Assembly: GCA_021234155.1 (NCBI GenBank)
Contig: JAJEKV010000025.1
Span: forward strand, 3,933,773-3,997,772
Length of the DNA: 64,000 bases
Reading direction: 5' to 3'
Source: Isoetes taiwanensis
Taxonomy: Eukaryota; Streptophyta; Lycopodiopsida; Isoetales; Isoetaceae
Positions 11,313 through 23,427 of the stretch are shown one piece after another. The stretch's first letter is position 1. Every line of letters begins with the position of its first letter. The position numbers were made by a program, and so were the translations under genes. Below the pieces are notes generated by a model, which worked only from the letters and a program-made list of their open reading frames with translations, made no database searches and was not told where the DNA came from.

Positions 11313-12891
11313 ATCTTAATATTGAGTTCACCTTTTATTTGGCAATCGCTATTAACGGACAATGTGCAATTATCCGAAGACTCGGATGAAACCCAAGACA
11401 ATTAGGCATGTCGACAACTTATTGTACAACATTATATATGAAGGAAAATAGTGAACTTGTTGTACAAGATTTATGACTAAGATAGTGAACTGATTAAAAT
11501 AATGATTGTTGCACATTCTGCTGTTGCATGGACCCGACACGAACACAACCATAAATAAATAACAGTAGAAATGAACATAAACAATGAACAGCAATGAACC
11601 GCAACAGTGACAGTAAAAACAGGATCATTCCATTACACAAAAATAATGTTCAGACAAAAATGAGCCCTCAGGCTGCACAAAATATGCCCGAAGGGCCGTT
11701 TCACAACATGAAGGAAGAGGAGGGGAGGATCGTCCAGGGGGGGCCTTTCTGTACAAAGGGGGCAGCAGCAAAATTAACCAACGGGGCTTTGGAATAGCAC
11801 ATGGTCGCCTTCAGTGATTACGATCTGGCAGTGGATCAGGTCAGTCTCGGAACGAGCCCGCTCAACTTGAGAGACTATTTCGGGCGATACCTCGACGCTG
11901 ACAGAAGAACCGACAGCCGTTGTGATCTCTGCCGGGGTCACCAAACAGTTCCTAATCTTGAAAGAGTTAGGAGTGGTAGAGGTCGAGGAGGAGCTAACAG
12001 GGGAGGATGGCGCGCTCGGAGCAGGGCGAGCTCTCTTGGACGGATCATACCCGCCACCCCTCACTATGTCCCACCTCCCGCCGGACCCGGGATAACTGGT
12101 TCGTCGTGCATGATCCATGGCGCCTAAACCCTGTAACACAACGACAAAGCACAAGATCAATGGAAGATAAGAAACAAAAACATATCAGACGCTGAGAACA
12201 TACCTCGGACGCTTCAGAAACCCGGATGCTTGAAAGGAATGGAGTATCTTACCGCCTGCTCGATCGCTCAATTTAAGGGCTTAACTGTAATGATGGGTCA
12301 GGATTTCGAAAAATCTGGCCTTTACAGCCGAATTAATTGGCATCCGGACATGGCAGAGAATGTTCGGGCCAAATTGGGTCAAGAATTGGAGTTAAGAGTG
12401 GAGAAATTTGCCTCAAATTCTGGCGGAAGTGGGCCAAAAGACCAACGGTTACCGTTGGCGGTACCTCGATAGCCGGTACCATACGTATTGGTAGCTGGCG
12501 ACCTAGGCCTCGTATACGGCACCTAGGCCCGCCACTAATAATGGGATGTGGCCTCTAAAGTGGGAGCGGGCGTGGCGTGCAGATCCACGCAATTGCGCGA
12601 TAGGTGGCAACATGTGCGCGGTAGGTGGCACCTCCCGCGCGCTAGCACGCAATAAAGACCGCTAAAGAGGGCCTCGGGTACCGCGAAGTGTGGTTTGGGG
12701 ACAGGCAAGGGTGGACGTTTGACCCCCCCTTCTTGATGCCACCATAACTTTCAATGGAGATTGAATTTCGGAAAATTGTCTTCGGGGAAGTTGTTGAGGA
12801 CAACATTAGGTATCCCAATAAATTGACAGATCGAAATTTGGGTGAAATCCGGATGTTTAAGGACAATTTGCCCCTTAAGTGCGCGGAACAT
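11313..12891. other. non-coding right part of the pogo transposon
   Basis: I see no convincing gene here. It holds AT-rich sequence to about 11600, then GC-rich sequence with repeated CCTAGGCC-like pieces near 12500, and the subterminal region. Being inside the terminal inverted repeats, it moved with the element. Captured host sequence is possible. Confidence 0.5.
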
Positions 12892-12904
12892 GGCGACCAT
12901 ACCC

Positions 12905-13918
12905 TATATAAGAGAACCACAACATTCTTGAAAGTAATTTGGTTAACTCTGTAGCAAGGCTTGCACAAGAGGATCAAATCAAGTGTTATCAATTGGCTTT
13001 GAATACTTAATCATTTAAGTCAAACATAACAAAAGCAATACTTTTCTAGATCTACTTTTCTTTTTTGTTTCGAGAGTAAGACTAAAGCATTATTTTTTAA
13101 ACCTCTCATGGCAGGTAGAAATGGAATGGAAGTCGCCATAGCTTTATGAATGTGTACTATAGGCAAGTTCTATGTCTTTCAACATATGTGGACTTTTCAT
13201 CTAAATAACACAAACATTAGGGACATATCAACCTTCTTCATCTAAGAAGGAACTAGGGGTATGGTGCATCATCATAAGACCCATCAAAAGCTTGCCTCAA
13301 AACCTCCCTTAAAGCTTCAGAGCCATTTAACTTCCTAGCCAGAGCCCTTCCTTCTGGGTCTTTAACTTTAAATCTTATTTCTTATTTGTCGCATTTATTC
13401 ATATGGATATGTCTTACGTTATTATTCCGATTATAATTGCTCCTTTAAATATAAGTACAAATCTGGCCCACGTCAAGATTGTTTTGAAAAACTTCTCTCT
13501 CCACTTAAAAGTATGATTTGTTTATTACATAAAGGACTGATTTGCATTTTTTTTTATTGTTTTCTCTCTTTATTATCAATGTTTGTGAAGGAGATGATTT
13601 TCAACTCTTATTACCATTGAAGATGTTTGAAGCATTGTTTAGAATGTCAATTTTAGAGGAATCACATCAAAATAAATCACCAAATATGCTCATGCGATAT
13701 AAAAAGATGGTAACTATCTAACTATATAATAAAACTAGGGACCACATTCTAATAGAGCAGGAAATCTGCTTTTGTCCCAATGTTCAGCCCAAACACAGAA
13801 CCAGTTTGGCTTCCATGAGTCAAGCAAACACCACTTAATCAATTTATTACCTACTTTGCTATCAACATTTTAATATGGAGCCAGGACGAAAACTCCATCA
13901 TGTGCAACGTTCTCTATT
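12905..13918 (+). repeat. segmental direct repeat, copy 1 (right part)
   Basis: This continues copy 1 after the pogo insertion. It aligns with about 15735-16646 and then 17229-17300. Shared landmarks are GGACTTTTCATCTAAATAAC, ATCAACCTTCTTCATCTAA, and CCACTTAAAAGTATGATTTG with TTTATTACATAAAGGAC. No coding signal is seen. Confidence 0.75.
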
Positions 13919-13922
13919 TTAA

Positions 13923-14926
13923 CACTAGAGTTGTTTCTTGATGAACCCAAATGGGTTCATTCGTACACTTTTTTTGAAATTCTATTATAGCTCCGAGATA
14001 AAGAATTTGTCTACATACTCACAATATGTTGTCCTCCATGAGTGTACATATAAGGAAAAATTTATGAAAAATATAGAAATCTTCTATTACCAGCCATAAT
14101 GTGGAGCCGAATGCAAAGGGGTCAAGTTTATTCTCAAAGTCTTTAACATTTCTCACATTATTTTGTAAATATGATTTTTCCTAGGAATTCTAATTCTTCC
14201 ATCTTGTAATTCATGATATGAGAAATCTATCACAAGAAGAATTAGAAAAATCTATGGTAGAATTTTCGAGAAATAATTCCTTAAAGTTTGAAGTTCAGAA
14301 GTTTTTTATGGACCCAGTTAGGTCCCCCGAGGGTCAAAATTTTGAAAATTCATAGTACTACTCAACTTTTTGAAAAAATGAAATCCGTTTAGCAAGACGT
14401 GTAGTACTTAGTATCTACTTCCATTGAAAAATAATAATACCTTCACATCTTTATCCTATTTCAAATATCATGGATATGAAATGGTTCCCAGATGTCTGTT
14501 TTTTCAGAAATTCCTTAGGGACCCGACTGGGTCTCTCAAGGATTGAAATTATGATTTGCTCATTGATATATCAAATTTTTATGAAATCACATGAAATTTG
14601 AAAAATGAGTAGCATTTGTAGGCTACGTTCATAGAAAATTAATGTTATCTTGAAATTTGTATTCCATGTTGAGTGTCATGAGATTATATCATATCATCGA
14701 GACCATTGAATTGAGTGTATTTCAAGGTGCGATTTGTGCCAAACTTGTGAAGAATTTTATTTTGCCATTGAATATGGTGGTACAACTTCGAGTTAGTCTT
14801 ACAATTTAGGTGTTCATATTTAAAATCTCATAAGTATCATGAAGAACTAGTCCCTAATATGGAGAAGGGATTGAGGGACCCATACGGGTTGATGAACCCA
14901 AACAGGTCCCTGAGACAACTCTAGTG
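13923..14926. mobile_element. piggyBac-like non-autonomous element (MITE)
   Basis: The termini are inverted: the left end starts CACTAGAGTTGTTTC and the right end, reversed, starts CACTAGAGTTGTCTC. Both are flanked by TTAA (13919-13922 and 14927-14930). TTAA duplication is the hallmark of the piggyBac superfamily. The inside is AT-rich with no transposase. It contains several degenerate copies of a GGGACCCxACxGGGTC-like motif (around 14310, 14520, 14880), which may be subterminal repeats. Confidence 0.75.
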
Positions 14927-16646
14927 TTAAGGATCTTGTCACATCTAACCCAAAAAACTGCTAGTACATAAATATTTTCTAATAGGTGAGATTGTAAGAA
15001 TGTCCTCTATGGTGGCTCTTGTTATTGGAATTGTTTTTGTCAGATGTGCTCTAAATCTGATTTGCAGGGTAGCATGGATTTTTGCTTAACCCGCTCGGAA
15101 ATATATGGGTTTAAGGGAGGCCAACCCTCCCATCTCATGGATCATGTCAATAATCTTGGAGGCCAGAGAGAGTTATTTGGCATAATCCACTCGAGGGGAG
15201 GGTTGTCCCTTACATAGGATGCGTACTAAATTGAGGTCAAATTTTCCTATTATGTTCTAAAAGATCCTACAAGGTCCATACTGGCCAAACCGGGCATACA
15301 GCTCTATCTCACAATTTTTTCTTGCAAATTGCCTAGGCGCTTCTACATCAAAACAATTAATAGATGTTGATAATTCTTATTCTAAACAATTACTCACTTG
15401 ATATGTAGTTTTTTACGCAGTTGAAGATGTAAGAAGCACGTGGTGCTTTAAACCATGACAAAACTTCTAAGTAAATGCCTGGACAACAAATATTGATCTG
15501 TGATGTTGCGTCATTCCAACTGACACAACAAACTAGCAAGTCAACGCTACTGTCAACATTCCATCCATCCCCTTTTCTTTTTTATCTCATACCATTTTGG
15601 ATTTCAACATCACCAAAGAAGACAAAGTAGAGTTTGGTGGTCAACACAACTAAAAGGATAGGATGCTAATGCATTAAGAGGGATGAAAAGCTTTGGAAAG
15701 CAATTTTGGAACTTTGCTGCAAGTGATGCCTATATAATCATAATCACAACATTTTTAAAAATAATTTGGTAACTTTGTAGCAAGGTTGCGCAAGAGAATT
15801 GGCTTTGAAAATTTAATGATTTATATCCAACATAATAAAAGCAATGGAATTTCAGATCTTCTTTTCTTTCATTTTTGAGAATAAGAATAAAAAATAATTT
15901 TGTAGATCCCTCATGGGACAGATAAAGAAACTTATAGCAATGGAAGTTGTCAGAGCTTTATGAAAGTGTACTATAGGCAGGTTCTCTGTCCTTGAACAAT
16001 GTACTATATGGACTTTTCATCTAAATAACACAAACATTAAGGACATATCAACCTTCTTCATCTAAAAAGGAACTGGGGGTGTGAGGCATCATTGTAAGAT
16101 CTATCAAAAACTTGCTTCAAAAACTCCCTTAAGCTTGAATGCCCTGCAATTTTCTAGGCAGAGCTCTTCCACTTGGGTACTACTTTTAACTTCAAATCAC
16201 ATTTCCTATTTGTCATATTTATTCATATGCCTATGTGTTACGTTCTTCTTCAGATTATAACTGTTCCTTTATAAATATAATTTAAGTTTTGGCCCAAGTC
16301 AAGGTTGTTTATAAAAAACTTTTCTCTCCACTTAAAAGTATGATTTGTTTATTACATAAAGGACTTTTTTTTTTCAAATTGTTTTTTTCTCTTTATTATC
16401 ATTTTTTTATGAAATAAATGATCTTCAACTCTTATTATCATTGAAGATGTTTGACGCATTGTTTAGAATGTCAATTTTAGAGGAATCACATCAAAGTAAG
16501 ATATTTTTGTCACCAAATATGGTAATTCTACATGAAAAAATGTTAGTTTTGTAATAAAACTGGGGACTACAGTTTAATAGAGCAAAAAAACTGCTTTTGC
16601 CCCAATGTTCTGAGTTTAGCTTCCATGAGGTCAAGCAAATCCCTCT

Positions 16647-17228
16647 GTCTCTTGCCTCGCTTGATCACATTATCAGGCTACGTTTAGTTCAGGCCAAGGG
16701 TGGCTGAAAGAATGACTAGATAGTAATCAGATGCGAGAATGTTGCTTGAGGGGCTTGCAATTGATCACATGTGGTGGATCCAGGGAGTCGGATGTCACAT
16801 TATATAAGGCAAATGTCAATCACCTGAAGAATTACAAAAACAAAAATATTTGAACTCTGACATCCCCAAGCTCTATAGGGAGGTCATAGCCAAGTATCGA
16901 ACTAGCTCGCACAGATTCAAAATAGAGGTTAGAAGATGGTCCAAAATACCAATGGAAGCAAGGTTGTGCTATATGGATCTAGCAATGTGGAAGATGAATA
17001 CCACACATTCCTTCAATGTTCAGGGTATGCGCACATCAGAGAAAAATTTGGCATACAGGATACAGATTATTATTCCTTGTTAGATATAATACCTATAGAA
17101 TTAGGATGCTATTTGAGAGTAGTAAATCCACATTGAACACTACTATTGAACTTGTAAATAGCTTGTTACTGTGCTCCATGGCCTCTCTTGGCCCTTGAAG
17201 AGCATTAGACATAAATTACATTAGATTA
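16647..17228 (+). mobile_element. LINE fragment inserted in repeat copy 2
   Basis: Copy 1 reads straight from GTCAAGCAAA to TTATTACCTAC near 13820-13850. Copy 2 has about 580 extra bases between the same two landmarks. The extra sequence contains the LINE-type coding scrap described next. No poly(A) tail or target duplication was identified with confidence. Confidence 0.6.
16850..17137 (+). pseudogene. LINE ORF2 C-terminal scrap
   Basis: One frame gives SSHRFKIEVRRWSKIPMEAR then LC. The next frame continues with NVEDEYHTFLQCSGYAHIRE then KF. Together these match the end of LINE ORF2 proteins, where a short S.H.L.IE.GRW..I....R.C block is followed by a zinc-finger-like segment with EDE.HFL..C. 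A frameshift separates the halves, and everything upstream (endonuclease, RT) is missing, as expected for a 5'-truncated LINE. Confidence 0.65.
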
Positions 17229-17868
17229 AATTATTACCTACTGCAATAGGTTGCCATCAACATTGTAATATGGAGCTAGAACGAAAACTCCATTTGGCTT
17301 GATGTTTTATAAAAGCTATGTTCATATTACAGTACTAGAGAAGTCTCATGTCTGGATTTGTTTTTTTGCACAGGTGCAACTTACAATCTGTTGTTATTAC
17401 TGATGGTACTGACCATAATCTGGAAAAGTTGTAGAGTGGGCCCAGTTATTATTATCACTCTTGGAATATCTGAACAGAAGTTGAGATGTCCATAATCTTT
17501 ATTGGGACTAACATATTATGGTTGGCCACGTATATCAGGTACTTCAAAACTATAGTGTAAAGGGATGCTTGTGCCCAATTAGAATGTATGAACACAATAT
17601 AATGATCGGACCCGGGTATTTTTGTGAGTGCATTTTTGTGATGGCGTATGGTATTACAAAATACCTGGGTCTATCATTCTTGATTGTTCTTTTTGGAATC
17701 AAATTGTGAAGCCACGAGCCCAACTAGGGTTTTTCATGCCTCCATCCCCCGAAGAATGCATCCAAGGTTTCCTTAAGCAAAAGAGAAGACATTGGCTTGC
17801 ATTTGCATGGAGCGAAATAATTATGCCCTTCATTAATGAGGAAATAATCTAAAAAGGAATGCAAACCC

Positions 17869-17967
<99 letters not shown>
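17869..17967. repeat. (TAGA)n microsatellite
   Basis: About 25 uninterrupted tetranucleotide units, 42 bp beyond the stop codon of the MYB gene. On the MYB sense strand it reads (CTAT)n. Open frames through it are artefacts of the repeat. Confidence 0.98.
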
Positions 17968-18009
17968 TATTTTTACTCATGGAAAGTCTATGATTTGTTC
18001 GTAGAACCG

Positions 18010-19042
18010 CTATGGTAGGTCCAAAAGGGCGGTCCAAGGATCTACACAATGGGTGGCAGTCCAGTGCATGCTTTCCTCCATGCAGGGGAATGAATTATCC
18101 GGCTGCATGAATAGGTTGTTCTGATCCATGCATTCCAGAATCATATCATCCAATACACAGCCATCCATAACATGTAGGCCGGAATCAGTTCCATAGCTGC
18201 TGTTCTGCTGGGGCGGCACTGCATCCTCTTTTTGGATTTCTGGAATCCCATATATTGGCTCAAGCTTGAACGGAACTGCCAATCGATAGCTTGTAACCTG
18301 CTCAAACTTTATTGCCTGTTTGCACTTTTTGGGATTCATGTGCACATTCCACAAATTCTTGATCTCATTGTCTGTCCGACCAGGTAACCATTGCGCGATC
18401 CAGGACCATCTGTATCATAGAAAAATGATAAACTAGATTAGTAACTTAGCAATACAATAATACTCGCTTTCTGAACTCCATCTTTGCAGGAAGAAATCAA
18501 AATGGAGATTTTCTTTTCTAAGAACACTTTTATTTTACAAGCTTAGAAAGTAAAGAATACTTTTAATAACAAGACGCACTTATTTTTAGGCTATACCTGT
18601 TGCCGTACATAGCTTGGAGCTCGAATATCAGTTGCAGCTCTTCCGGCGAGAATTCTCCCCGCTTGATCCCCGGCCTTAAATAATTCAGCCATCGCAACCT
18701 GCAGCTCTTGCCGCAGCGATCTAACCCTGCACCACATCACGATTCAAAAACTAATTACGAAAGCATCATTTTAAACAATTCACCAGTTTTCTATTCTATT
18801 CTAGTCCCAAGTAAAAGCGTTTTCTGAGCTGATACTAACAGATCGGACTATTCAATTCTGCTGCACCTACTGTTCCAATAAAAATGATTAATCAAATCGG
18901 TTAGCTTACCAGCTTGAAGGGGCACCTGGCTCCAACCTCTGGCACCATGCTGGGAAACAAAATCTCGAAGCTTTTCATCTTCATCAGGAGACCAAAGGCC
19001 CTTCCTCACTTTACGAAATGCGCAGCAAGCGCACATCGTCAT
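18010..19042 (-). CDS. R2R3-MYB transcription factor, three exons
   Basis: Exons 19042-18910, 18726-18597 and 18409-18010 have GT/AG borders and give 220 residues. The protein starts [21 protein letters not shown]2 (about residues 14-65) has its Trp residues in [23 protein letters not shown] and [18 protein letters not shown]3 (about 66-116) contains [30 protein letters not shown] and LWNVHM; its first Trp is replaced by Phe, as is usual in plants. Exon sizes of 133 and 130 bp are the plant R2R3 standard. The C-terminal 105 residues are unique to this cluster and end in WTALLDLP. It should be a nuclear DNA-binding regulator; targets cannot be told from sequence. No damage was found. ATG at 19042 or six bases later are both possible starts. 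Confidence 0.9.
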
Positions 19043-19254
19043 TTGGAATGCTCAAGTTTGAGAGAGTGTTTGTGTAAAATAAAAATACCAACTTGCTTGC
19101 TAACTTAGATCAAATGTCCCCTTCTAACTATTAATGCACGTATACCTTACATGGTATCATGTCAATAGTTGACACTGACACCACATGTAATTTGAAGCAT
19201 GCTAATATCCCCCCGGATAAACAATATATACATGCCTTCTCTGACGGATTTGTG

Positions 19255-19420
19255 ATGGACCTATCTATCGTGATGTAGTAGACTAGGCTCTTGAGGAACA
19301 ATGCTTAACTCTTTGTCTTGAGGACACGTGTCCATAAAACACTATTTATCTATCTTGATGTAGACCTAGGCTCTTGAGGAAAAATGCTTCTCTTTGTCTT
19401 GAGGACACCTGTCTTTATTG
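19255..19420. repeat. diverged tandem duplication (about 90 bp unit)
   Basis: Two adjacent units share CTAGGCTCTTGAGGAA, CTCTTTGTCTTGAGGACAC and the preceding TATCTATC-TGATGTAG. They lie about 200 bp upstream of the MYB start and could affect its promoter, but nothing shows that they do. Confidence 0.7.
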
Positions 19421-19429
19421 AACAGACAA

Positions 19430-21730
19430 CCTTAAACCATATGTAGCACAATCATATGTTCATCTTAACCTTTGTTGGTGTTTCGATTTAACAATTTACT
19501 GCGTTTATTCATGTGGGTATTTATATTTACCCATATGGATACTTGCTATGAATATTTGCCGACATCTTTGCTCTGGAAGCTTAAGACCTTATTCTCTCAT
19601 TCATCCCATCGAGGACATACATACGGTGCATGTCCTCTTTTATACTTGTTTTAGAAAGATGCAAAAATTCATATTTTGACCATGTGTCATTTTATACCTT
19701 GTATATCCCTTTATTTTCACGAATTTGGAACATTCCTATGATGCATATCAATAGTTTGTTGCTGATGCAACGGATTGAAAATGTGGCATATGACAGTTGA
19801 TGTCTTGACAACGTCATGCAACCACGAATGGCACCATGTCTTTGTACAATCTATGGCACCATCCATCTAACGAAAATTTAGCAAATCTACGACAAGGTGA
19901 AAGCCTCATTTTTTACAAAAGATATAAATGGACTAAAACCGTGGCTCTTTTATTCTTATCTTTATTTATTTTTTCAGGAGGCAAGATATTTTTATTTTTT
20001 ATTACTAGAAAATCAATGTACATGAAAAGACCCCATAGGTAGGTTTCCTTGATCACAACATGAGTTAGAGCTTCCACCATATGGTGACTTTCCCAAAAAG
20101 TAAGCGAGGAACCATCATTCATTTAAATTGGGTTTATGTCTGTTCCAAAAGCACTCCACTTTTGCATACCCCTTTCTTAATGTTCTGTTGTGGTGTATGA
20201 GATGTAATTATGCAAGAATACAATTTTTATTATATATTTAGCAGGTATTTTAATTACTACTTTGATTATTGAGAGAAAAGTGCTATTTGATTAGCATACA
20301 TAGACAACAACACATTGGTATGTACAAAACACTTTTTACATTGTATTGACTGGATATAAAGATTACATCACGGAGGAACTAATCCCATTTTAGTCAAATA
20401 AGACTCCATGTCCTTACTCCTATCCAATTCTGGATGCACTTTGAAAACATCTGCTACTATCATACCAGCAGCATAAGACAAAACAAGCATTCATTATGTT
20501 GCATATAAAAGCTCAATCAAATCCAACAAAATGTTTCAAAGTGGTTCCACCAATATAGAGCATACTGGCCGTATGTTAGACACTCCACAAAAGCTTTAAC
20601 ATTGGAATTGTCCTAAAATACATGGCTCTTTTGAGCCTACAAATGTAAAAGACCCATACAAAATATTGATATAAAACTTTAGCAAATCACGCTTGGGGTG
20701 AATTTAAGTCAATGGGCAATGCACCTAGGAAAGAAATTACATATTTCTATTCACTTTAAAAATCTCTATTGAATAAGAAACAATAAGGAAGCTAGAAGGA
20801 TAGAAGGAGACCTTATATTGAACATGGAAACTAGAAGAATACGCTATATAAGATAATAAGAACACATAAAGCAAACAATCCTCTGTGCAAATGCAAGGAT
20901 TAGAAATTAAAAAGCATATATTGAAGATATATGAGGGCTAAAATAAAACAAGTGCTTTGGAAAAAAATTAAACTAAATAGTATCATTTTATTCAAATGCA
21001 GGGATTCGCTCTTCTTGCAAATCACGCTTGGCGTGCTTTACAACTTGAGAATGTGTAAAACCAAAGCCCTTGTTGGCAATAATAATTCCCCAAGCACCTG
21101 CCTCCAAATGGAACTTCTGTACTAAAAAATGTCTTAAAATCATTAAACTATACAATGAAAAAGCAGGATGTCCTACTACTTATCAAATGCAAAAGGACCA
21201 TTCAAAATATATTCATAGTATCTTCATAGAAATAGACTCCATTATAGATTAGGCAGTTCCCCAGCATTTGCATTTGCAAGTTACAGGCAATGCAATCAGC
21301 TTCACCCAGAAGCTGAATGCTTCGGTTAAATAAATAAAGGGCAATAACTTTAGCAGGAGGCTGGCAGCAAAATCGTGCTTCAAATTTGTTTGTTTTCTTA
21401 AATCAAACCGACTTGTGCCTCTGATGGAGCTCCACGAAAAATGTTGTCATGTGCAATGCTTCAAATCTACAAGCAGAGGTATGCTTCAAATAAAGTGTCC
21501 TGTGCAATAGGCGCCTTCTTCCGCCACTAGGCAGTTTCACGTCCTTGGCTCTGTAAGGCTGCCGCATAAACAAACTTGCAGGATCCGCTCACATACAGAT
21601 ATGCATATGGAGATGCATACAAACTCCTCTTTGCATACAGAGATGGGCTGGGCATTATATGAAGAGAGACGGCAGGCTTCTAGGGGGACACCAAGAACCC
21701 AAGAAGCCCTTGGTTTCTTTCATGACGAAT
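19430..21730. other. AT-rich intergenic DNA, no gene recognised
   Basis: Scanned on both strands; I see only short frames without family motifs and no long repeats. It separates the MYB gene from the pogo-type relic. Confidence 0.5.
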
Positions 21731-21739
21731 CCAAGAAGC

Positions 21740-22060
21740 ACACCTGCAGCATGAAAGGATGAAAGGAGAAGTCAGGGATCGATCAAGAACCCGCAAGGGG
21801 AAGCACAAACTTTGGGTGCATCTTTTTCAACAAGAAAATTTTTAGAGAAGCGATCTTCCACTTGTGTGCACTTTGAATCTTATTTTTTGAGAAGCATTCA
21901 GATAATATAAATTAAAGCAGCCATGATGAATCCAATGACCATACCTGCAGCAGGAAAAATGAAAGGAAAAATCAGGGATTGAGCAAGAAGTTTCACGAAA
22001 AAACACAAAAAAGAAGCATAAACTAGGCATAATATGAATTTTGAATTCAGGAAGCCCATT
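21740..22060. repeat. degenerate repeat flanking the second pogo-type relic (left)
   Basis: Two units (about 21740-21810 and 21945-22050) share CACCTGCAGCA-GAAA, ATCAGGGATYGA-CAAGAA and AAGCA(C/T)AAAC. Related text occurs at 26550-26760 and about 26820-26860 in the same orientation, so the repeats bracket the transposase relic. Confidence 0.5.
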
Positions 22061-22484
22061 TTTGCAGGTTAACGGATTGGAAGTCAAATGCAACGGACTT
22101 TAAAGATATTTTGGGCACAAATTGGACAACATACCAAATCAGGTACCTCTTTTTCCTTTATGTTGCATTCATGGTGCACTTAAGAGAAAAAATGCTGCCA
22201 GATTAACTGCAATAATGCAATTCTTATTTCTTTTACACAAATTTGCTCCTTACTAGATGTAGATTAATCTCAGTTTTGTTTTATAAGCTTTACATGGTTT
22301 TTTCTATGAAAACCAAAGCTCCATATCAATGAGGGTCTGATCACCCATATGGTGATGCATGTTCCCCAATAGTGCATTTTGGATAGTGCACCCCATGTTC
22401 TGTGATGGTGATAGGATCAGCCACGACAGTCCACTTCCAACCTTAAATGTGCATCTAAATAACAAATTTGGATCCCTTAATAGC

Positions 22485-22570
22485 CTACAATGGTGCACCT
22501 GATAACCTTTAATAGTAAAAATCTAGCCTGCAATGGTGCACCTGATATAACCTTTAATAGTAAAAATCTC
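22485..22570. repeat. 43-bp tandem duplication
   Basis: Two nearly identical units run AGCCT(A/G)CAATGGTGCACC then ACCTTTAATAGTAAAAATCT. The second has a 2-bp insertion. Confidence 0.85.
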
Positions 22571-22674
22571 TACCTCACATGGTTCATAATCCTAGGCCAA
22601 ATGGTACTCAAATCTACCTTGATCGTGCTCCAATTTATCTTGATGGTGTGCCATCTGCAGCGTTAAGAACAATA

Positions 22675-22745
22675 TTAAAATGTTAGGGAATTGAACCCTA
22701 AACCAGCAGATTGCTGGCAAACCATTCACTTAACCTGCAGTCATT
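22675..22745 (-). other. tRNA-like / SINE-head-like segment
   Basis: On the minus strand GGTTCAATTCC resembles a polymerase III B box. An A-box-like TTAAGTGAATGG lies upstream at tRNA-like spacing, with a short self-complementary CCAGCA/TGCTGG arm between. It does not fold into a clear full cloverleaf by eye. A SINE head or tRNA relic is possible. Confidence 0.3.
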
Positions 22746-22879
22746 TCAAACCAGCAAACACATCAAATTCAGATGATGGCATCAAGCGCTTTGCATTTAT
22801 GGTGCCATCAAAAATTCAGTAAGGAAATTTCTGATAAGCATGAGTACATTGGAAGGTGTTCAGATATGCTGAAATGTTT

Positions 22880-23427
22880 TCACAACCCAATACGTTTCAG
22901 ATGATCTTCAGCCTCTTTTCTATAAAGATCGTCTAGAGATTTTGTTTGTCTAGAAGTATCTTCAGAGCTGCAATCATGAGTATTCCCACCATGATAACAA
23001 TCAGGCTCTGTCCAAGATTCAGCAGGGCTGCCATATTCCTCATGTTCATCCTAGTTTCTAATATGTGTCTTGTTTTTGCAGTGTTCATCCCAGGAATAGA
23101 GGTGAGTATCCTCTAAACTACAACCTATGCATGTGTCCATTTCATTATAGAATCCTGAGAATGTTGTGTTAAGTTAGCATTTTCTGCCACAATATCACTC
23201 TCTGGTTCCAAGGGATTATCAGCGAATTAGAATGCGAACTTCCAAATTAATCTCATCATCAATTTTACTGTTGATTCTTCTCGTTTTTTGCCCTCTCCCT
23301 AACCATAGAACCATAACTTCCACATCATCATCAGAGCTACTTTCCACTATTGCGCTGTTTCTCTTTCCTCTTCTCATTTCTAGGCACTTTCTTTTTCTCC
23401 TCCCTAAGCTTTCTGGCCTCTTCTTTC
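22880..23427 (-). pseudogene. possible acidic C-terminal extension of the second pogo-type transposase
   Basis: Minus frames downstream of the basic tail contain SSSDDDVEVM near 23320 and, further on, WDEHCKNKTHIRN and DEHEEYGSPAESWTEPDCYH. These hydrophilic, acidic runs resemble the variable tails of pogo proteins. Stops interrupt them and no domain is recognised. Confidence 0.35.

Larger units (their letters stand above)
8231..12904 (+). mobile_element. pogo-type DNA transposon with intact ends
   Basis: The ends are inverted copies of GGGTATGGTCGCC (8231-8243 and 12892-12904), flanked by TA at 8229-8230 and 12905-12906. TA is the target duplication of the Tc1/mariner-pogo group, and the interior encodes a psq-type HTH and a DDE_1 transposase. 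The 4674-bp element lies inside one copy of a segmental repeat; the other copy at about 15.75 kb lacks it and so gives an empty-site comparison. The transposase frames are broken, so it is non-autonomous now, although its ends are preserved. Confidence 0.9.
14950..17330 (+). repeat. segmental direct repeat, copy 2
   Basis: Second copy of the block seen at 6540-8230 plus 12905-13918. Relative to copy 1 it lacks the pogo element and the 6970-7940 stretch. It carries its own insertions at about 15065-15240 and 16647-17228 (the LINE fragment). Divergence is substantial, so the duplication is old. Confidence 0.75.

Noticed and set aside
8187-12944. 40-bp target-site duplication around the pogo element
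   Set aside because: The 40 bp flanking copies are better explained by TA duplication plus a pre-existing 42-bp tandem duplication; removing the element and one TA restores two perfect units.
17325-17360. Second piggyBac-like end (TACTAGAGAAGTCTCATG)
   Set aside because: Similar to the TIR at 13923 but without TTAA or a partner end; may be chance.
17849-18049. Open frame of repeated YLSI residues
   Set aside because: A by-product of the (TAGA)n microsatellite.
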